NCBI GenBank assembly: GCA_009841435.1
Contig: VXLW01000069.1
Span: forward strand, 1 to 64,000
Direction of reading: 5' to 3'
DNA: 64,000 nt
Origin: Dehalococcoidia bacterium
GTDB taxonomy: Bacteria; Chloroflexota; Dehalococcoidia; Tepidiformales; Tepidiformaceae
The position numbers and the translations under genes were made by a program. Positions 15,945-25,224 of this stretch are shown here, in pieces; the first letter of the stretch is position 1; each line of letters starts with the position of its first letter. Below the pieces are notes generated by a model. It was not told where the DNA came from and did not search any database. It saw only the letters and a list, made by a program, of their open reading frames with translations.

Positions 15945-18164
15945 GTGCCCGCTGCCCAGAATCCGTCCCCTGCCGTCGAGGGTCTGAACCCGGCGCAGCG
16001 CGCGGCTGTCGAGCACGGCGAGGGCGCGCAACTCATCCTGGCGGGGCCGGGCAGCGGCAAGACGCGCGTCATCACGAACCGGATCGCCTGGCTGGTGGGG
16101 GAGCAGCGGATCGCGCCCTGGCGCATCCTGGCGGTGACGTTCACGAACAAGGCGGCTCGGGAGATGCGGGCCCGGGCGCAGGGCCTCCTCGGCGAGGACG
16201 CGGCCAAGCTGCATCTCGGGACGTTCCACTCGATGTGCGCGCGCTGGCTGCGCATCCACGGCCAGGACATCGGGCTCTCGCCGGACTACGTCATCTACGA
16301 CGACGCCGACCAGACGGCGTTGATGAAGCGCGTGCTGACGTCGCTGCACGTCGATTCACGACAGTTCACGCCGCGGTCGGTGCTCTCGGCTATCTCCAGC
16401 GCGAAGAGCGAGATGCGTGGCGCGGACCACTTCAAGCGGCAGAGCGAGAGCTACTTCCAGGAGATCGTGGCGAGGGCCTACGAGGGGTACCAGCAGGGCC
16501 TGCGAGAGGCCTCGGCGCTCGACTTCGACGACCTGCTGACGGAGACGGTACGGCTATTCCGGGAGTCGGAGGAGGCGCTGGAGCGGCGGGCGGGGCAGTA
16601 CCTGCACGTCCTCGTCGACGAGTTCCAGGACACGAATCCGGCGCAGTACGCGCTCTCACGACAGCTGGCCTCGATGCACGGGAACATCTGCGTGGTCGGC
16701 GACCCTGACCAAAGCATCTATTCGTGGCGGGCGGCCGACTCGCGTAACACGCAGTACTTCCTGCGCGACTTTCCCGATGCGACGACCTACCTGCTGGAGC
16801 AGAACTACCGCTCGACGCAGCCGATCCTGGACGCGGCCAACGCGGTCATCGAGAACAACCGCAGCCACATCGAGCGTGCCCTCTGGACGGAGCGCAAGGA
16901 CGGGCAGGCGCTTACCCAATACGAGGCCTACAACGACGAGGAGGAGGGCGAGTTCGTGGCGCGGGAGGTGGAGCGGCTGGCGACGACGGACACACCCCTC
17001 GGGTCGATCGCGGTGCTGTATCGCACGAATGCGCAGTCGCGGCCCATCGAGGATGCGCTCGTACGGCACCGCATCCCCTACCGGCTGATCGGCGGCGTGC
17101 GCTTCTACCAGCGGCGCGAGATCAAGGACCTGGTCGCCTACCTTCGGCTCGTCCACAACCGCCTCGATGAGGCGAGCCTGCTGCGCATCATCAACGTTCC
17201 CGCGCGGGGGATCGGCGACACGACGCTGGCGCGCCTCTCGGAGTACGCCGGCTCGACCGGGCTGGCGGTGTGGGACGCCTGCGAAGCGGTCTCGCGGGGC
17301 GAGCCGGTCCCCGGAATCGCCGCGCGTGCGGCGACCGCCATCCGGCGCTTCGTTCACGCCGTCGAGGCGATGCGGGGGCAGCGCGAACGTCCCCTGGCGG
17401 AGCTGCTCGACTACGTGCTCGAAGAGAGCGGGTACGTGGAATACCTGCGGGACCGGGAAGAGGGCGGCGAGGAGCGGCTCGAGAACGTGTTGCAGCTGCG
17501 CACGGTGATGGCGCAGTACGAGGACACGACCGGCGGGGAGGCGGCCGACCTTGCCAGCTTCCTGCAGGACGTGGCGCTGGTGGCGGACGTGGACGAGTTG
17601 GAGGGGGCGGTCGAGGCGATCACGCTGATAACGCTGCACGCGGCGAAGGGGCTGGAGTTCCCGATCGTGTTCCTGGTGGGCATGGAGGAGGGGGTGCTGC
17701 CGCATATCCGCTCGTTCGACGACCCCCGGCAGCTGGAGGAAGAGCGGCGGCTGGCCTACGTGGGGATCACTCGCGCAGAGACCTCGGTGTACCTGACTCG
17801 CGCCTACCGGCGCTATCTGGGCGGGCGGCCGCTCACGAACCCGCCCTCACGGTTCCTCGGGGAGATCCCGGAGCACCTGCTCCAGCCTTTCCGAAGCGGC
17901 GACAAGCGCCAGGTGCAGGAACGGGTCGCCCCCGTGGCCGCGCCGCCACGTCCCGCTTCGGCGCCCTCGGCAGCGGCGCAAGCAGCGGCCGCCGAGCCGC
18001 AGTGGCAGGCCGGCGAGCGCGTGCGTCACGCGCACTTCGGGGAGGGGATAGTGGTGAGCTGCCAGGAACGTCGCGGGGACGTGGAGGTGGTGGTGGCGTT
18101 CGACGACGAAGCGGCGGGGGTCAAGCGGTTGCTGCAGAGCCTGGCGCCTCTTGAGCGGGTATAG
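15945..18164 (+). CDS. pcrA: UvrD/PcrA-type DNA helicase
   Basis: A 739-residue superfamily 1A 3'-5' helicase. All motifs are present: Walker A AGPGSGKTRVITNRI (about 29-43), motif II VDEFQDTN, motif III GDPDQSIYSWR, motif IV QNYRSTQ, motif V TLHAAKGLEFPIVF and motif VI YVGITRAE. The C-terminal WQAGERVRHAHFGEGIVVS is the PcrA tudor-like domain that contacts RNA polymerase, so PcrA fits better than Rep. It unwinds DNA in excision repair and removes RecA and stalled polymerase. The start is GTG at 15945; no clear Shine-Dalgarno is present. Confidence 0.94.
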   Translation: MPAAQNPSPAVEGLNPAQRAAVEHGEGAQLILAGPGSGKTRVITNRIAWLVGEQRIAPWRILAVTFTNKAAREMRARAQGLLGEDAAKLHLGTFHSMCARWLRIHGQDIGLSPDYVIYDDADQTALMKRVLTSLHVDSRQFTPRSVLSAISSAKSEMRGADHFKRQSESYFQEIVARAYEGYQQGLREASALDFDDLLTETVRLFRESEEALERRAGQYLHVLVDEFQDTNPAQYALSRQLASMHGNICVVGDPDQSIYSWRAADSRNTQYFLRDFPDATTYLLEQNYRSTQPILDAANAVIENNRSHIERALWTERKDGQALTQYEAYNDEEEGEFVAREVERLATTDTPLGSIAVLYRTNAQSRPIEDALVRHRIPYRLIGGVRFYQRREIKDLVAYLRLVHNRLDEASLLRIINVPARGIGDTTLARLSEYAGSTGLAVWDACEAVSRGEPVPGIAARAATAIRRFVHAVEAMRGQRERPLAELLDYVLEESGYVEYLRDREEGGEERLENVLQLRTVMAQYEDTTGGEAADLASFLQDVALVADVDELEGAVEAITLITLHAAKGLEFPIVFLVGMEEGVLPHIRSFDDPRQLEEERRLAYVGITRAETSVYLTRAYRRYLGGRPLTNPPSRFLGEIPEHLLQPFRSGDKRQVQERVAPVAAPPRPASAPSAAAQAAAAEPQWQAGERVRHAHFGEGIVVSCQERRGDVEVVVAFDDEAAGVKRLLQSLAPLERV

Positions 18165-18167
18165 CGG

Positions 18168-18650
18168 CTACTCGCCCGCGTCTCGCCTGGGGACCATCAC
18201 CTTGCGCGTGAAGGTGAGGACGGTCTCGCCGCGCTGGTTGTAGCCGCGCGTGTCGACGGTGACGATGCCGCGGTCGTTGCGTGAGCGGGACTCGACCTTG
18301 TCGGTCACGGTGGTCTCGGCGTAGACGGTGTCGCCGTGGAAGGTGGGGGCGGTGTGCTTGAGTGACTCGACCTCGAGGTTGGCGATGGCCTTCCCCGAAA
18401 TCTCGGTGACGGTCATGCCGAAGATGATCGAGTAGACGAGGGTGCCCACGACCACGTTCTTGCCGAACTGGGTCTCCTCCTCGGCGTAGCGCGCGTCGAT
18501 GTGGAGGGGGTGGTGGTTCATGGTCTGCATGCAGTGGAGGACGTCGTCGTACTCGGTGATGGTGCGTCCGGGCCAGTGCTTGAAGACGTCGCCGACCTCG
18601 AACTCCTCGTAGTAGCGACCGAACTCTTCGCGCCCGTCGTGGACAGTCAT
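18168..18650 (-). CDS. MaoC-family (hotdog) acyl-CoA hydratase
   Basis: A 160-residue single-hotdog protein. The helix that normally carries the catalytic G-D-x-N-P-x-H of R-specific enoyl-CoA hydratases reads TMNHHPLHIDARYA: the His is kept but Asn replaces the catalytic Asp, a variant seen in one MaoC subgroup. It adds water to a trans-2-enoyl-CoA or related branched enoyl-CoA if active. It is first in coordinates of a minus-strand group with an acyl-CoA dehydrogenase (45 bases upstream) and Ccr, so the three probably act on the same C4-C5 acyl-CoA intermediates. Confidence 0.83.
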   Translation of the reverse strand: MTVHDGREEFGRYYEEFEVGDVFKHWPGRTITEYDDVLHCMQTMNHHPLHIDARYAEEETQFGKNVVVGTLVYSIIFGMTVTEISGKAIANLEVESLKHTAPTFHGDTVYAETTVTDKVESRSRNDRGIVTVDTRGYNQRGETVLTFTRKVMVPRRDAGE

Positions 18651-18695
18651 TGAATGGCTCCTGGGTGCTGGCTGTTGGCCCCCGCCCCGGCGCGA

Positions 18696-19871
18696 CTAGT
18701 CGATGGCGTAGTCGCGAAGGAGGTTGCGGGCGATGACGATCTTCTGGATGTCGCTGGTGCCCTCGGCGATGACCATGACGGGAGCGTCGCGGTAGTAGCG
18801 CTCGAGGGGAAGCTCCTTGCTGTAGCCGACGCCGCCGTGGAGGCGCAGGGCCTCGAGTACGACCTCCTGGCAGACCTCGGTGGCGAACAGCTTGGCCATG
18901 CCCGCATCGAGGTCGGAGCGGGCGCCGCTGTCCTTGCGGCGAGCGGCGTCGAAGGTGAGGAGGCGGGCGGCGCGGATCTTGGTCGCCATCTCGGCGAGGC
19001 GGATCTGCTGGGCCTGGTGCTGGGCGATGGGCTTGCCGAAGGCGTGGCGTTGCTGGGCGTAGGCGATGGCATCGTCGAAGGCGGCCTGGGCGACGCCGAC
19101 GCCGCGGGCGGCCACGTTGATACGGCCAACCTCGAGGGCGCTCATGACGTGCTGGAAGCCGCGGCCTTCGTCGCCGCTGAGGAGGTTGCCGGCGGGAACG
19201 CGGGCGTTGTCGAAGGCGAGCTCGGTGGTCTCGACGCCCTTGTAGCCGAGCTTCTCGAGCTTGCGTCCGACGAAGAAACCCTCCATGCCGGGCTCGACGA
19301 GGAAGGCGCTGATGCCGCGGTGGGCCGGCTGGGCTTCCATGTCGGTCTTGGTGAGGACGAGGTAGACGCCGGCGCGCTGGCCGTTGGTGACCCACATCTT
19401 CTGGCCATTGATGACGTAGTCGTCGCCGTCGCGGGTGGCCTGCGTCTTGATCGCCTGTGCGTCGGAGCCGGCGTCGGGCTCGGTGATGCTGAGGGCGGCG
19501 CGGATCTCGGGGTCGATCATGCGGGGGAGGAAGCTCTGCTTCTGCTGTTCGGTGCCGTAGGTCGAGATGGCGTAGCCGACGAGGACGTGGGTGTTGAGCA
19601 CGCCCGCAAGGCTCATCCAGCCGCGGGCGAGCTCGACACAGACGCCGGCGTAACACTCGAAGCTGAGGTCGAGTCCGCCGTATTCCTCGGGAACCTTGAT
19701 GGCGAAGAGGCCCATCTCGGCCATGCCGGCCACGAGGGGCTCGGGGTACTCGTCCGCGTGCTCGTACTCGCTGGCGACGGGCCTGACCTCGCGGTCCACC
19801 CAGACGCCGACGTTGGAGACGATCTCCTGGGCGATGGGATCGAGGATGTCGGCTGCGAAGTCACGCGCCAT
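18696..19871 (-). CDS. acyl-CoA dehydrogenase (short-chain type)
   Basis: A 391-residue FAD enzyme of standard length. ALSITEPDAGSDAQAIKTQA is the flavin/substrate loop, HAFGKPIAQHQAQQIRLAEM the FAD-binding helix, and VIAEGTSDIQKIVIARNLL carries the catalytic Glu in AEGT, as in butyryl-CoA and short-branched-chain dehydrogenases. It would make 2-enoyl-CoAs for the neighbouring MaoC hydratase. Its ATG is 48 bases from the end of ccr, in the same orientation. Confidence 0.92.
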   Translation of the reverse strand: MARDFAADILDPIAQEIVSNVGVWVDREVRPVASEYEHADEYPEPLVAGMAEMGLFAIKVPEEYGGLDLSFECYAGVCVELARGWMSLAGVLNTHVLVGYAISTYGTEQQKQSFLPRMIDPEIRAALSITEPDAGSDAQAIKTQATRDGDDYVINGQKMWVTNGQRAGVYLVLTKTDMEAQPAHRGISAFLVEPGMEGFFVGRKLEKLGYKGVETTELAFDNARVPAGNLLSGDEGRGFQHVMSALEVGRINVAARGVGVAQAAFDDAIAYAQQRHAFGKPIAQHQAQQIRLAEMATKIRAARLLTFDAARRKDSGARSDLDAGMAKLFATEVCQEVVLEALRLHGGVGYSKELPLERYYRDAPVMVIAEGTSDIQKIVIARNLLRDYAID

Positions 19872-19919
19872 CAGGGGGCTCCTCCTGGTGTTGGGTGATG
19901 CGGCCGCCCGTTCGCGGTC

Positions 19920-21173
19920 CTAGCTTCGCCCCTGTCCCTCTTCGGTGGCGCCGACGAGGATAGCCATATTGCCGTCGGGGTGGCGGTTTTCGAACATGAG
20001 CTGGTGGCAGGCGCCCGTCTCGTCGAAGCGGAAGACGCGGGAGAGGCAGGGGTCGATCTTGCCCTGGATGACGAGGTCGTTGAAGGCGGTCGCCTGCTCG
20101 TCGTTGGCGAAGTGGGAACCCTGAAAGCGCTTCTGGCGCATCCAGAGGTAGCGCAGGTCGACATCGGCGTTGTAGCCGGTGGTGCCGGCGCAGATGACGA
20201 CCATGCCGCCGGTGTCGCAGACGAACATGGAGGTGGGGAGGGTGTCCTCACCGGGGTGCTCGAAGACGATGCGGGGGCTGCGGCGCTCACCGAGCACGTC
20301 CCAGATCGCCTTGCCGAACGCACGAGCACCCTTCTGGAACTCGCCCATACCGCCTGCGTCTTCCCAGTTCGGGAGGCGGCCCCAGTGGTCGAAGTTCTTG
20401 CGATTGATGTAGCCGACGGCTCCGAGCTGTTTGCAGAACTCGCCCTTCTCCTCGCTGGAGACAACGGCGATCGGCTTCGCGCCCTGGAGGGCGGCGAGCT
20501 GGATGGCCATCGTGCCGAGGCCGCCGGCTCCGCCCCAGATGAGGACGACATCGTCCTCGCGGACGTCGTGCGGGGGCCAGGAGAAGAGCATGCGATAGGC
20601 GGTTGCGCCCACGAGGGTGGGGGCAGCCGCCTCCTCCCAGGTGAGGTGGGGCGCCTTGGGCAGGCACTGGTGGGCCTGCACGCGCGTGAACTGCGAGAAC
20701 GATCCCCAGTTCGTTTCGTACCCCCAGATACGGTAGGAGGGGTCGTACATCGGGTCGTTACCGGCGGTGACCCAGGGCGCGTGAATGTTCCAGATGCCGC
20801 AGTGGATGATGACTTCGTCGCCGACCTTGACGTTGGTGACGTTCTCACCGACGGCGTAGACGATGCCGGAAGCATCGGAGCCGCCGATGTGGAAGTCCTC
20901 GACTTCGCCGGCCTTCTGGCGGGCGGCGATGACGTCGATGGGGACGCCGCGGCCGGCCCAGACGTTGTTGTAGTTGACGCCGGCGGCCATGACGTAGACG
21001 AGGGCATCGTCGGGGCCCACGGGGGGGATGTCGACGACCTCTGGGGCAAACGCCTGGGTGGGCTCCCCGAAGCGGGACTCGCGGATGAGCTGGGCGTGCA
21101 TGCGCTTGGGGACTTCGCCCAATGGAGGCGCTTCGCCGAGCGGATACAGATCGCTGCCCGTGCCGGAGGTCAT
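19920..21173 (-). CDS. ccr: crotonyl-CoA carboxylase/reductase
   Basis: A 417-residue medium-chain reductase of the Ccr family. The diagnostic run [20 protein letters not shown] and [15 protein letters not shown] sits near the N-terminus, [15 protein letters not shown] is the NADPH Rossmann loop, and [16 protein letters not shown] and [13 protein letters not shown] near the C-terminus are also Ccr-like. Ccr carries out reductive carboxylation of crotonyl-CoA to ethylmalonyl-CoA with NADPH and CO2. ATG 21173 has AGGGG six bases upstream. Next to MaoC and acyl-CoA dehydrogenase genes it suggests an ethylmalonyl-CoA route or a crotonyl/butyryl-CoA branch connected to PHA metabolism. Confidence 0.9.
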   Translation of the reverse strand: MTSGTGSDLYPLGEAPPLGEVPKRMHAQLIRESRFGEPTQAFAPEVVDIPPVGPDDALVYVMAAGVNYNNVWAGRGVPIDVIAARQKAGEVEDFHIGGSDASGIVYAVGENVTNVKVGDEVIIHCGIWNIHAPWVTAGNDPMYDPSYRIWGYETNWGSFSQFTRVQAHQCLPKAPHLTWEEAAAPTLVGATAYRMLFSWPPHDVREDDVVLIWGGAGGLGTMAIQLAALQGAKPIAVVSSEEKGEFCKQLGAVGYINRKNFDHWGRLPNWEDAGGMGEFQKGARAFGKAIWDVLGERRSPRIVFEHPGEDTLPTSMFVCDTGGMVVICAGTTGYNADVDLRYLWMRQKRFQGSHFANDEQATAFNDLVIQGKIDPCLSRVFRFDETGACHQLMFENRHPDGNMAILVGATEEGQGRS

Positions 21174-21336
21174 GCGGCCCCTGATCAGGAAGGTGGCCGA
21201 AATGTTACCCCCACGAGTCGCACGGGCAAATGGGGGTCGGTGTGGGAGCTTGAGGAGATGTCGGGATGGGCGTGATGCCACGATCGTGGCGGTCCCATTG
21301 ACGCCCCACCGAACCGCCCCTACGGTGCCATACGTC

Positions 21337-21364
21337 CACGCACGCGTTTGTCGACGCGTGCGTG
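21337..21364. promoter_or_regulatory. perfect 10-bp inverted repeat between ccr and the lysyl-oxidase-like gene
   Basis: CACGCACGCG, eight bases, CGCGTGCGTG. It lies in the 240-base divergent gap, 50 bases before the plus-strand start and 164 before ccr. It could be an operator or a structured leader; there is no T tract to make it a terminator. Confidence 0.45.
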
Positions 21365-21413
21365 CGGCAGGGGGGACTCGTCCCGGCCCCTGGAGGCGCG
21401 GCGAGGCAGTTCG

Positions 21414-23003
21414 ATGGCAACTGACCGCTCGGGGTGGAGGTCGCCGAGCCCGGCGAAGCTTGTAGCGCTGGCAGTCCTGACCGCGCTGGTCGTGGGCGGC
21501 TTTCTCGTGGCCTCGTGGGGCGACGGGGCTGGTGAGGTGAGCGATGCGTCGGAGAACCCGGTCCGAGCGGCGACCAATGCGAACACCGGCTCCCAAACGG
21601 AGTCCACGTCCACTCCCGAGGCCACGGATGGAGGCGAGTCCACCAAGAAAGGGGTGACCTCCGCGGATGAGGATGGACCGGACGAACCGGCGCCAACGGC
21701 AGCTGCGACGGAACCCGCGGAGGTGTCCATCGTCGCGGCCTCGCGACTGGTCACGGAGGCAGCGCCGGCGATGTTCACGCTGGCGCGTACGGGTGAGACG
21801 GGACTGGCACTGACGGTGGCGGTTGGCATAGCGGAAAGCGGCGCGATGCTTGCAGGCGACGGGCGGGAGACGGTGACGTTCGAGGCCGGGGAGCGCACGA
21901 CGACGCTGTCGGTGGCATTGGCGGACGACAGCGTTGTCGAGGAGACGAGCAGGGTCTCGGCGACGGTCATCGCGGGGGCCGGCTACGTGGCTTCCGCGCA
22001 TGCGGGCTCGGCCGACGTGTACGTCGCCGACAACGACCGCGTCTTCCTGCTTCCCGACCTGGTGGCCGATCCTCCCGTTCCCGCCGGTGGGCCGGAGGTG
22101 GTCTGGTGGAACGGGGAGGAGATGCTGGTTCTGCGCTTCGAGGGGTATGTCACCAACCTCGGCGAAGGCCCCCTGGACATCTCGGGGAATCCCCAGCTAA
22201 CGGATCCGAACGACCCGACCAGTCATGACGTGTGGCAGCGGGTCCGGACCACAACCGGAGACTGGGTGAAGCTGACCAGGCCCCCGGTACGGTTCGAGAC
22301 CGACGATGGACACAACCACTTCCACCTCATGGAGATCGTGGCGTACTCGCTGTGGGACGAGGCTGGCACGACCCAGATCCTGCCAGGGGCGAAGGTCGGC
22401 TTCTGCATGCTGGATGTGGAGAGCCTGCCCGACCGGCACTCCAATCCGGGCGAGCAGGCCTACGAGAAGTCCAACGTCGAAAACTGTCGCGCCGATGAAC
22501 CGGACGCGGACTTCCTGCGTATGGGGGTCACGGAGGGGTGGCGGGACGTGTACAAGAGCGACGTCACGTTCCAGTGGGTGGATGTCTCCGATCTGAGCCC
22601 GGGGCACTACCGGCTGGCGGCCGAGTCCGATCCCTACGACATCGTGGTCGAGAGCGACGAGACGAATAACGGTGTCGCCATGGCAGATGAACTCAGCGTT
22701 GTGCCGGGCTACGTCGCGCAGCCGCTGGTGGTGGAGACGGAACCCGGCACGGCGGTCCAGATCGGGCTGGAGGCCACGGTCTTCGGTAGCCCGGGCGCGC
22801 GCGTCTTCCGCGTCGTGACACCGCCGGCCAACGGAACCCTCGACGTGGCTGCTGGCCTGACGCTGTGGGGGACGCTCCTGTGGTACACGCCGGACGAGGG
22901 GTTCTCCGGCGTCGACACGTTCGAGTACGAGGCCTTCGACTGGAGCAGCGCCTACCCGCGCACCGACCCACGGGCGACAGTCACGGTTCAGGTAGGCGAG
23001 TAG
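21414..23003 (+). CDS. membrane-anchored lysyl-oxidase-like protein with Calx-beta-like and Ig-like domains
   Basis: A 529-residue export protein. A single hydrophobic segment (about 17-36) follows a short basic start, then a Ser/Thr/Glu-rich linker. Residues about 105-205 resemble a Calx-beta repeat ([18 protein letters not shown]). The central domain carries the copper-type [16 protein letters not shown] cluster, GFCMLD and a C-terminal [12 protein letters not shown], together the bacterial lysyl-oxidase-like fold. The end ([19 protein letters not shown]) is a bacterial Ig/cadherin-like repeat. Lysyl oxidases oxidise amines using copper and a tyrosine-derived quinone. ATG 21414 is favoured by GAGG upstream and by the signal-anchor position. 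Confidence 0.72.
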   Translation: MATDRSGWRSPSPAKLVALAVLTALVVGGFLVASWGDGAGEVSDASENPVRAATNANTGSQTESTSTPEATDGGESTKKGVTSADEDGPDEPAPTAAATEPAEVSIVAASRLVTEAAPAMFTLARTGETGLALTVAVGIAESGAMLAGDGRETVTFEAGERTTTLSVALADDSVVEETSRVSATVIAGAGYVASAHAGSADVYVADNDRVFLLPDLVADPPVPAGGPEVVWWNGEEMLVLRFEGYVTNLGEGPLDISGNPQLTDPNDPTSHDVWQRVRTTTGDWVKLTRPPVRFETDDGHNHFHLMEIVAYSLWDEAGTTQILPGAKVGFCMLDVESLPDRHSNPGEQAYEKSNVENCRADEPDADFLRMGVTEGWRDVYKSDVTFQWVDVSDLSPGHYRLAAESDPYDIVVESDETNNGVAMADELSVVPGYVAQPLVVETEPGTAVQIGLEATVFGSPGARVFRVVTPPANGTLDVAAGLTLWGTLLWYTPDEGFSGVDTFEYEAFDWSSAYPRTDPRATVTVQVGE

Positions 23004-23173
23004 GGCGTTGTGCCGCCGAAGTCGAACGGCGCGGAGCCTCCCACGAGGTGGTTGCGGGCGCAGGCAGTGGTCCCTGTGACGGGGATGACGACCGTGTCCT
23101 AAGCGTTCTTCGCCGGGTGGTGGAAGGGGTCCTGCGAGGGGTCGTTGTTTGGTCTCCGAAGGGGCGTCCGTGC

Positions 23174-23179
23174 TATAGT
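23174..23179 (+). promoter_or_regulatory. -10 box of the nuo operon promoter
   Basis: TATAGT stands out in the 216-base gap before nuoA and would start transcription about 35 bases before GTG 23220. The -35 region at the normal spacing (GGTCTC) is poor. The position argues against a nuoA start upstream of it. Confidence 0.4.
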
Positions 23180-23219
23180 GCCGCGGGTCTTCGCGAGAGA
23201 TTTCACAAACGGCTGGGAC

Positions 23220-23594
23220 GTGCTCCACGAATACGGCCACATCGCCATTCTTGTCATCATCGCGCTCATCTTTCCGGCGGGCGCGATCGTCCAGTCGTGG
23301 GCGTTCAAGTTCGTCAACATCCGTCCCGAAGTACCCTCCGACCCGGTCAAGGAAGACACGTACGAGTGCGGCATGGTCACTCGCGGATCGGCGCTGACGC
23401 AGTTCAATTTCCGCTTCTACTACGTGGCCCTCCTGTTCCTGCTGTTCGACGTCGAGATCGTGTTCCTGTTCCCCTGGGCGGTCGTGTTCGAGGACGCGGG
23501 GCTGGTGGGGCTGGGGAAGATCGCGATCTTCGTGGGGACGTTCGTCGTGGGTGGCCTCTACGCCTGGCGCAAGCGCGCGCTGGAGTACGCCTGA
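23220..23594 (+). CDS. nuoA: NADH-quinone oxidoreductase subunit A
   Basis: A 124-residue membrane protein with three hydrophobic helices. YECGMVTRGSALTQFNFRFYY is the NuoA cysteine loop, and LFLLFDVEIVFLFPWAV is the second helix with the conserved Asp-Glu pair. I use GTG 23220 because MLHEYGHIAIL matches the usual NuoA start; TTG 23145 and GTG 23178 lie at or upstream of the probable -10 box. NuoA helps form the quinone-site loop at the junction of the membrane and peripheral arms. Its TGA overlaps the nuoC ATG (TGATG), so nuoB is not in its usual place. Confidence 0.88.
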   Translation: MLHEYGHIAILVIIALIFPAGAIVQSWAFKFVNIRPEVPSDPVKEDTYECGMVTRGSALTQFNFRFYYVALLFLLFDVEIVFLFPWAVVFEDAGLVGLGKIAIFVGTFVVGGLYAWRKRALEYA

Positions 23595-24118
23595 TGACGC
23601 GCTGGTGGACGGGCGAGGAGCTCGGGGAGGCCGCTGAGCGGCTGGTTCCCGGTTCGGTCTCGCACACGACCGAGACGGCCTGCGTGCTAAAGGCCGAGCA
23701 GGCGGTGGAGACGCTGCGCGCGCTGCGGGACGACCCCGAGACGAACTTCGTCCACCTCTCGAACCTGTGCGGCGTGGACCAGTGGGACCGCTTCGAGGTG
23801 GTCTACCACCTGCAGTCGCTGGAACGGAACCAGATGGCGTGCGCGAAGGTGGAGGCGCACGACCGCGAGAACGCGACTGTCGCGAGCGTGGTCGATGTCT
23901 GGCAGGGGGCGTGGATCCAGGAGTCGGAGACGTACGACCTGTTCGGCATCAACTTCGAGGGGCACCCCAACCTGCAGCGCATCCTGCTCTGGGACGGCTA
24001 CCCCGGGCACCCGCTGCGCAAGGATTTCCTGGCGATGCCGGGCGGATTGCAGCCCGGCCTCAACGAATTCGCAGGCACCTCGGCCAAGCCCGAGCCGCCG
24101 GTACGGCCGGTCACATGA
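23594..24118 (+). CDS. nuoC: NADH-quinone oxidoreductase subunit C
   Basis: A 174-residue peripheral-arm subunit (30 kDa subunit homologue). FVHLSNLCGVDQWDRFEVVYHL (residues about 51-72) and the closing ESETYDLFGINFEGHPNLQRILL...GHPLRKDF are the family signatures. It sits beside NuoD in the connecting module. The start overlaps the nuoA stop by one base and the stop overlaps the nuoD start in ATGA. The Pro-rich last 20 residues are a minor extension. Confidence 0.93.
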   Translation: MTRWWTGEELGEAAERLVPGSVSHTTETACVLKAEQAVETLRALRDDPETNFVHLSNLCGVDQWDRFEVVYHLQSLERNQMACAKVEAHDRENATVASVVDVWQGAWIQESETYDLFGINFEGHPNLQRILLWDGYPGHPLRKDFLAMPGGLQPGLNEFAGTSAKPEPPVRPVT

Positions 24119-25224
24119 GCGAGATCGTCCAGTCCGAGCCGTTCGTCATGAACATCGGGCCGCAGCACCCGTCGACGCACGGCGTGTTCCGGGTGAAGGC
24201 GACGGTCGACGGGGAGCGGGTGGTCGATGCGGAGATGGTCATCGGCTACCTGCACCGCTCGATGGAGAAGCTGGCGGAGGAGCGCACCTACACCCAGAAC
24301 ATCCCCTTCACCGATCGCACGGACTACCTGAGCAGCATGTCGAACAACCTGGGCTACTGCCTGGCGGTGGAGAAGCTGGCGGGCATCGAGGTGCCCCCGC
24401 GAGGGCAGGCCATCCGCGTGATCATGGCGGAGCTGCAGCGCCTCGCGAGCCACTGCATGGGCGCCGGCGCCTTCGCGAACGACACAGGCGCGTGGCAGAC
24501 GCCGATCATGTGGTTCATGCGCGAACGCGAGAAGATTCTCGACATCTTCGAGATGACGAGCGGCGCTCGGCTGACGTGCAACTACATGCGCATCGGCGGG
24601 GTCGCGTTCGAGCTGCCGGACGGGTTCGAGGAGATGGTGCGGGACCTGATCGGGCCCCTGCGCCAGACGATCGCCGACGGCGAAGGGCTGCTCTCCGGGA
24701 ACGAGATCTTCCTGGCGCGGGCGCGGAACGTGGCGGTGATTCCGCCGGACATGGCGATCAACGCTTCGCTGAGCGGGCCGATGCTCCGCGGCAGCGGGAT
24801 CGCCTGGGACATCCGCAAGGCGGACCCGTACTGCGGCTACGAGCAGTACGACTTCGACATCCCCATCGGCTACCAGGGCGATGCGTACGACCGCTTCATC
24901 ATTCGGCTCGAGGAGATGCGCCAGAGCCTGCGCATCGTCGAGCAGGCGCTGGACGGGCTGCCGGGCGGTCCGCACAGCACGGAGGTGCCCTTGGCGCTGC
25001 GCCCGCCCGCGGGCGAGGCCTACGCGCGCATCGAAAGCCCGCGCGGCGAGTTGGGCTACTACCTCGTCAGCGACGAGGGGCCCTCGCCCTACCGCTTCCA
25101 CATCCGCCCGCCCTCGCTCATCAACCTCAGCGTGCTGAAGGAGATGACTGTGGGCGGCTCCATCGCCGACGCCATCGTGGCGCTCGGCTCGATCGACATC
25201 GTCGTCGGCGAGATTGACCGCTGA
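24115..25224 (+). CDS. nuoD: NADH-quinone oxidoreductase subunit D
   Basis: A 369-residue 49-kDa subunit homologue. NIGPQHPSTHGVFR near the start includes the quinone-headgroup His, and RTDYLSSMSNN includes the partner Tyr, so the quinone site is intact on this side. The ending DIVVGEIDR is the normal NuoD C-terminus. NuoD binds quinone together with NuoB, which carries cluster N2; nuoB is missing here. Overlaps nuoC by four bases and nuoH by one. Confidence 0.95.
   Translation: MSEIVQSEPFVMNIGPQHPSTHGVFRVKATVDGERVVDAEMVIGYLHRSMEKLAEERTYTQNIPFTDRTDYLSSMSNNLGYCLAVEKLAGIEVPPRGQAIRVIMAELQRLASHCMGAGAFANDTGAWQTPIMWFMREREKILDIFEMTSGARLTCNYMRIGGVAFELPDGFEEMVRDLIGPLRQTIADGEGLLSGNEIFLARARNVAVIPPDMAINASLSGPMLRGSGIAWDIRKADPYCGYEQYDFDIPIGYQGDAYDRFIIRLEEMRQSLRIVEQALDGLPGGPHSTEVPLALRPPAGEAYARIESPRGELGYYLVSDEGPSPYRFHIRPPSLINLSVLKEMTVGGSIADAIVALGSIDIVVGEIDR

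Noticed and set aside
23145-23219. nuoA start at TTG 23145 or GTG 23178
   Set aside because: These starts fall at or upstream of the TATAGT box, and the added residues do not match NuoA N-termini.
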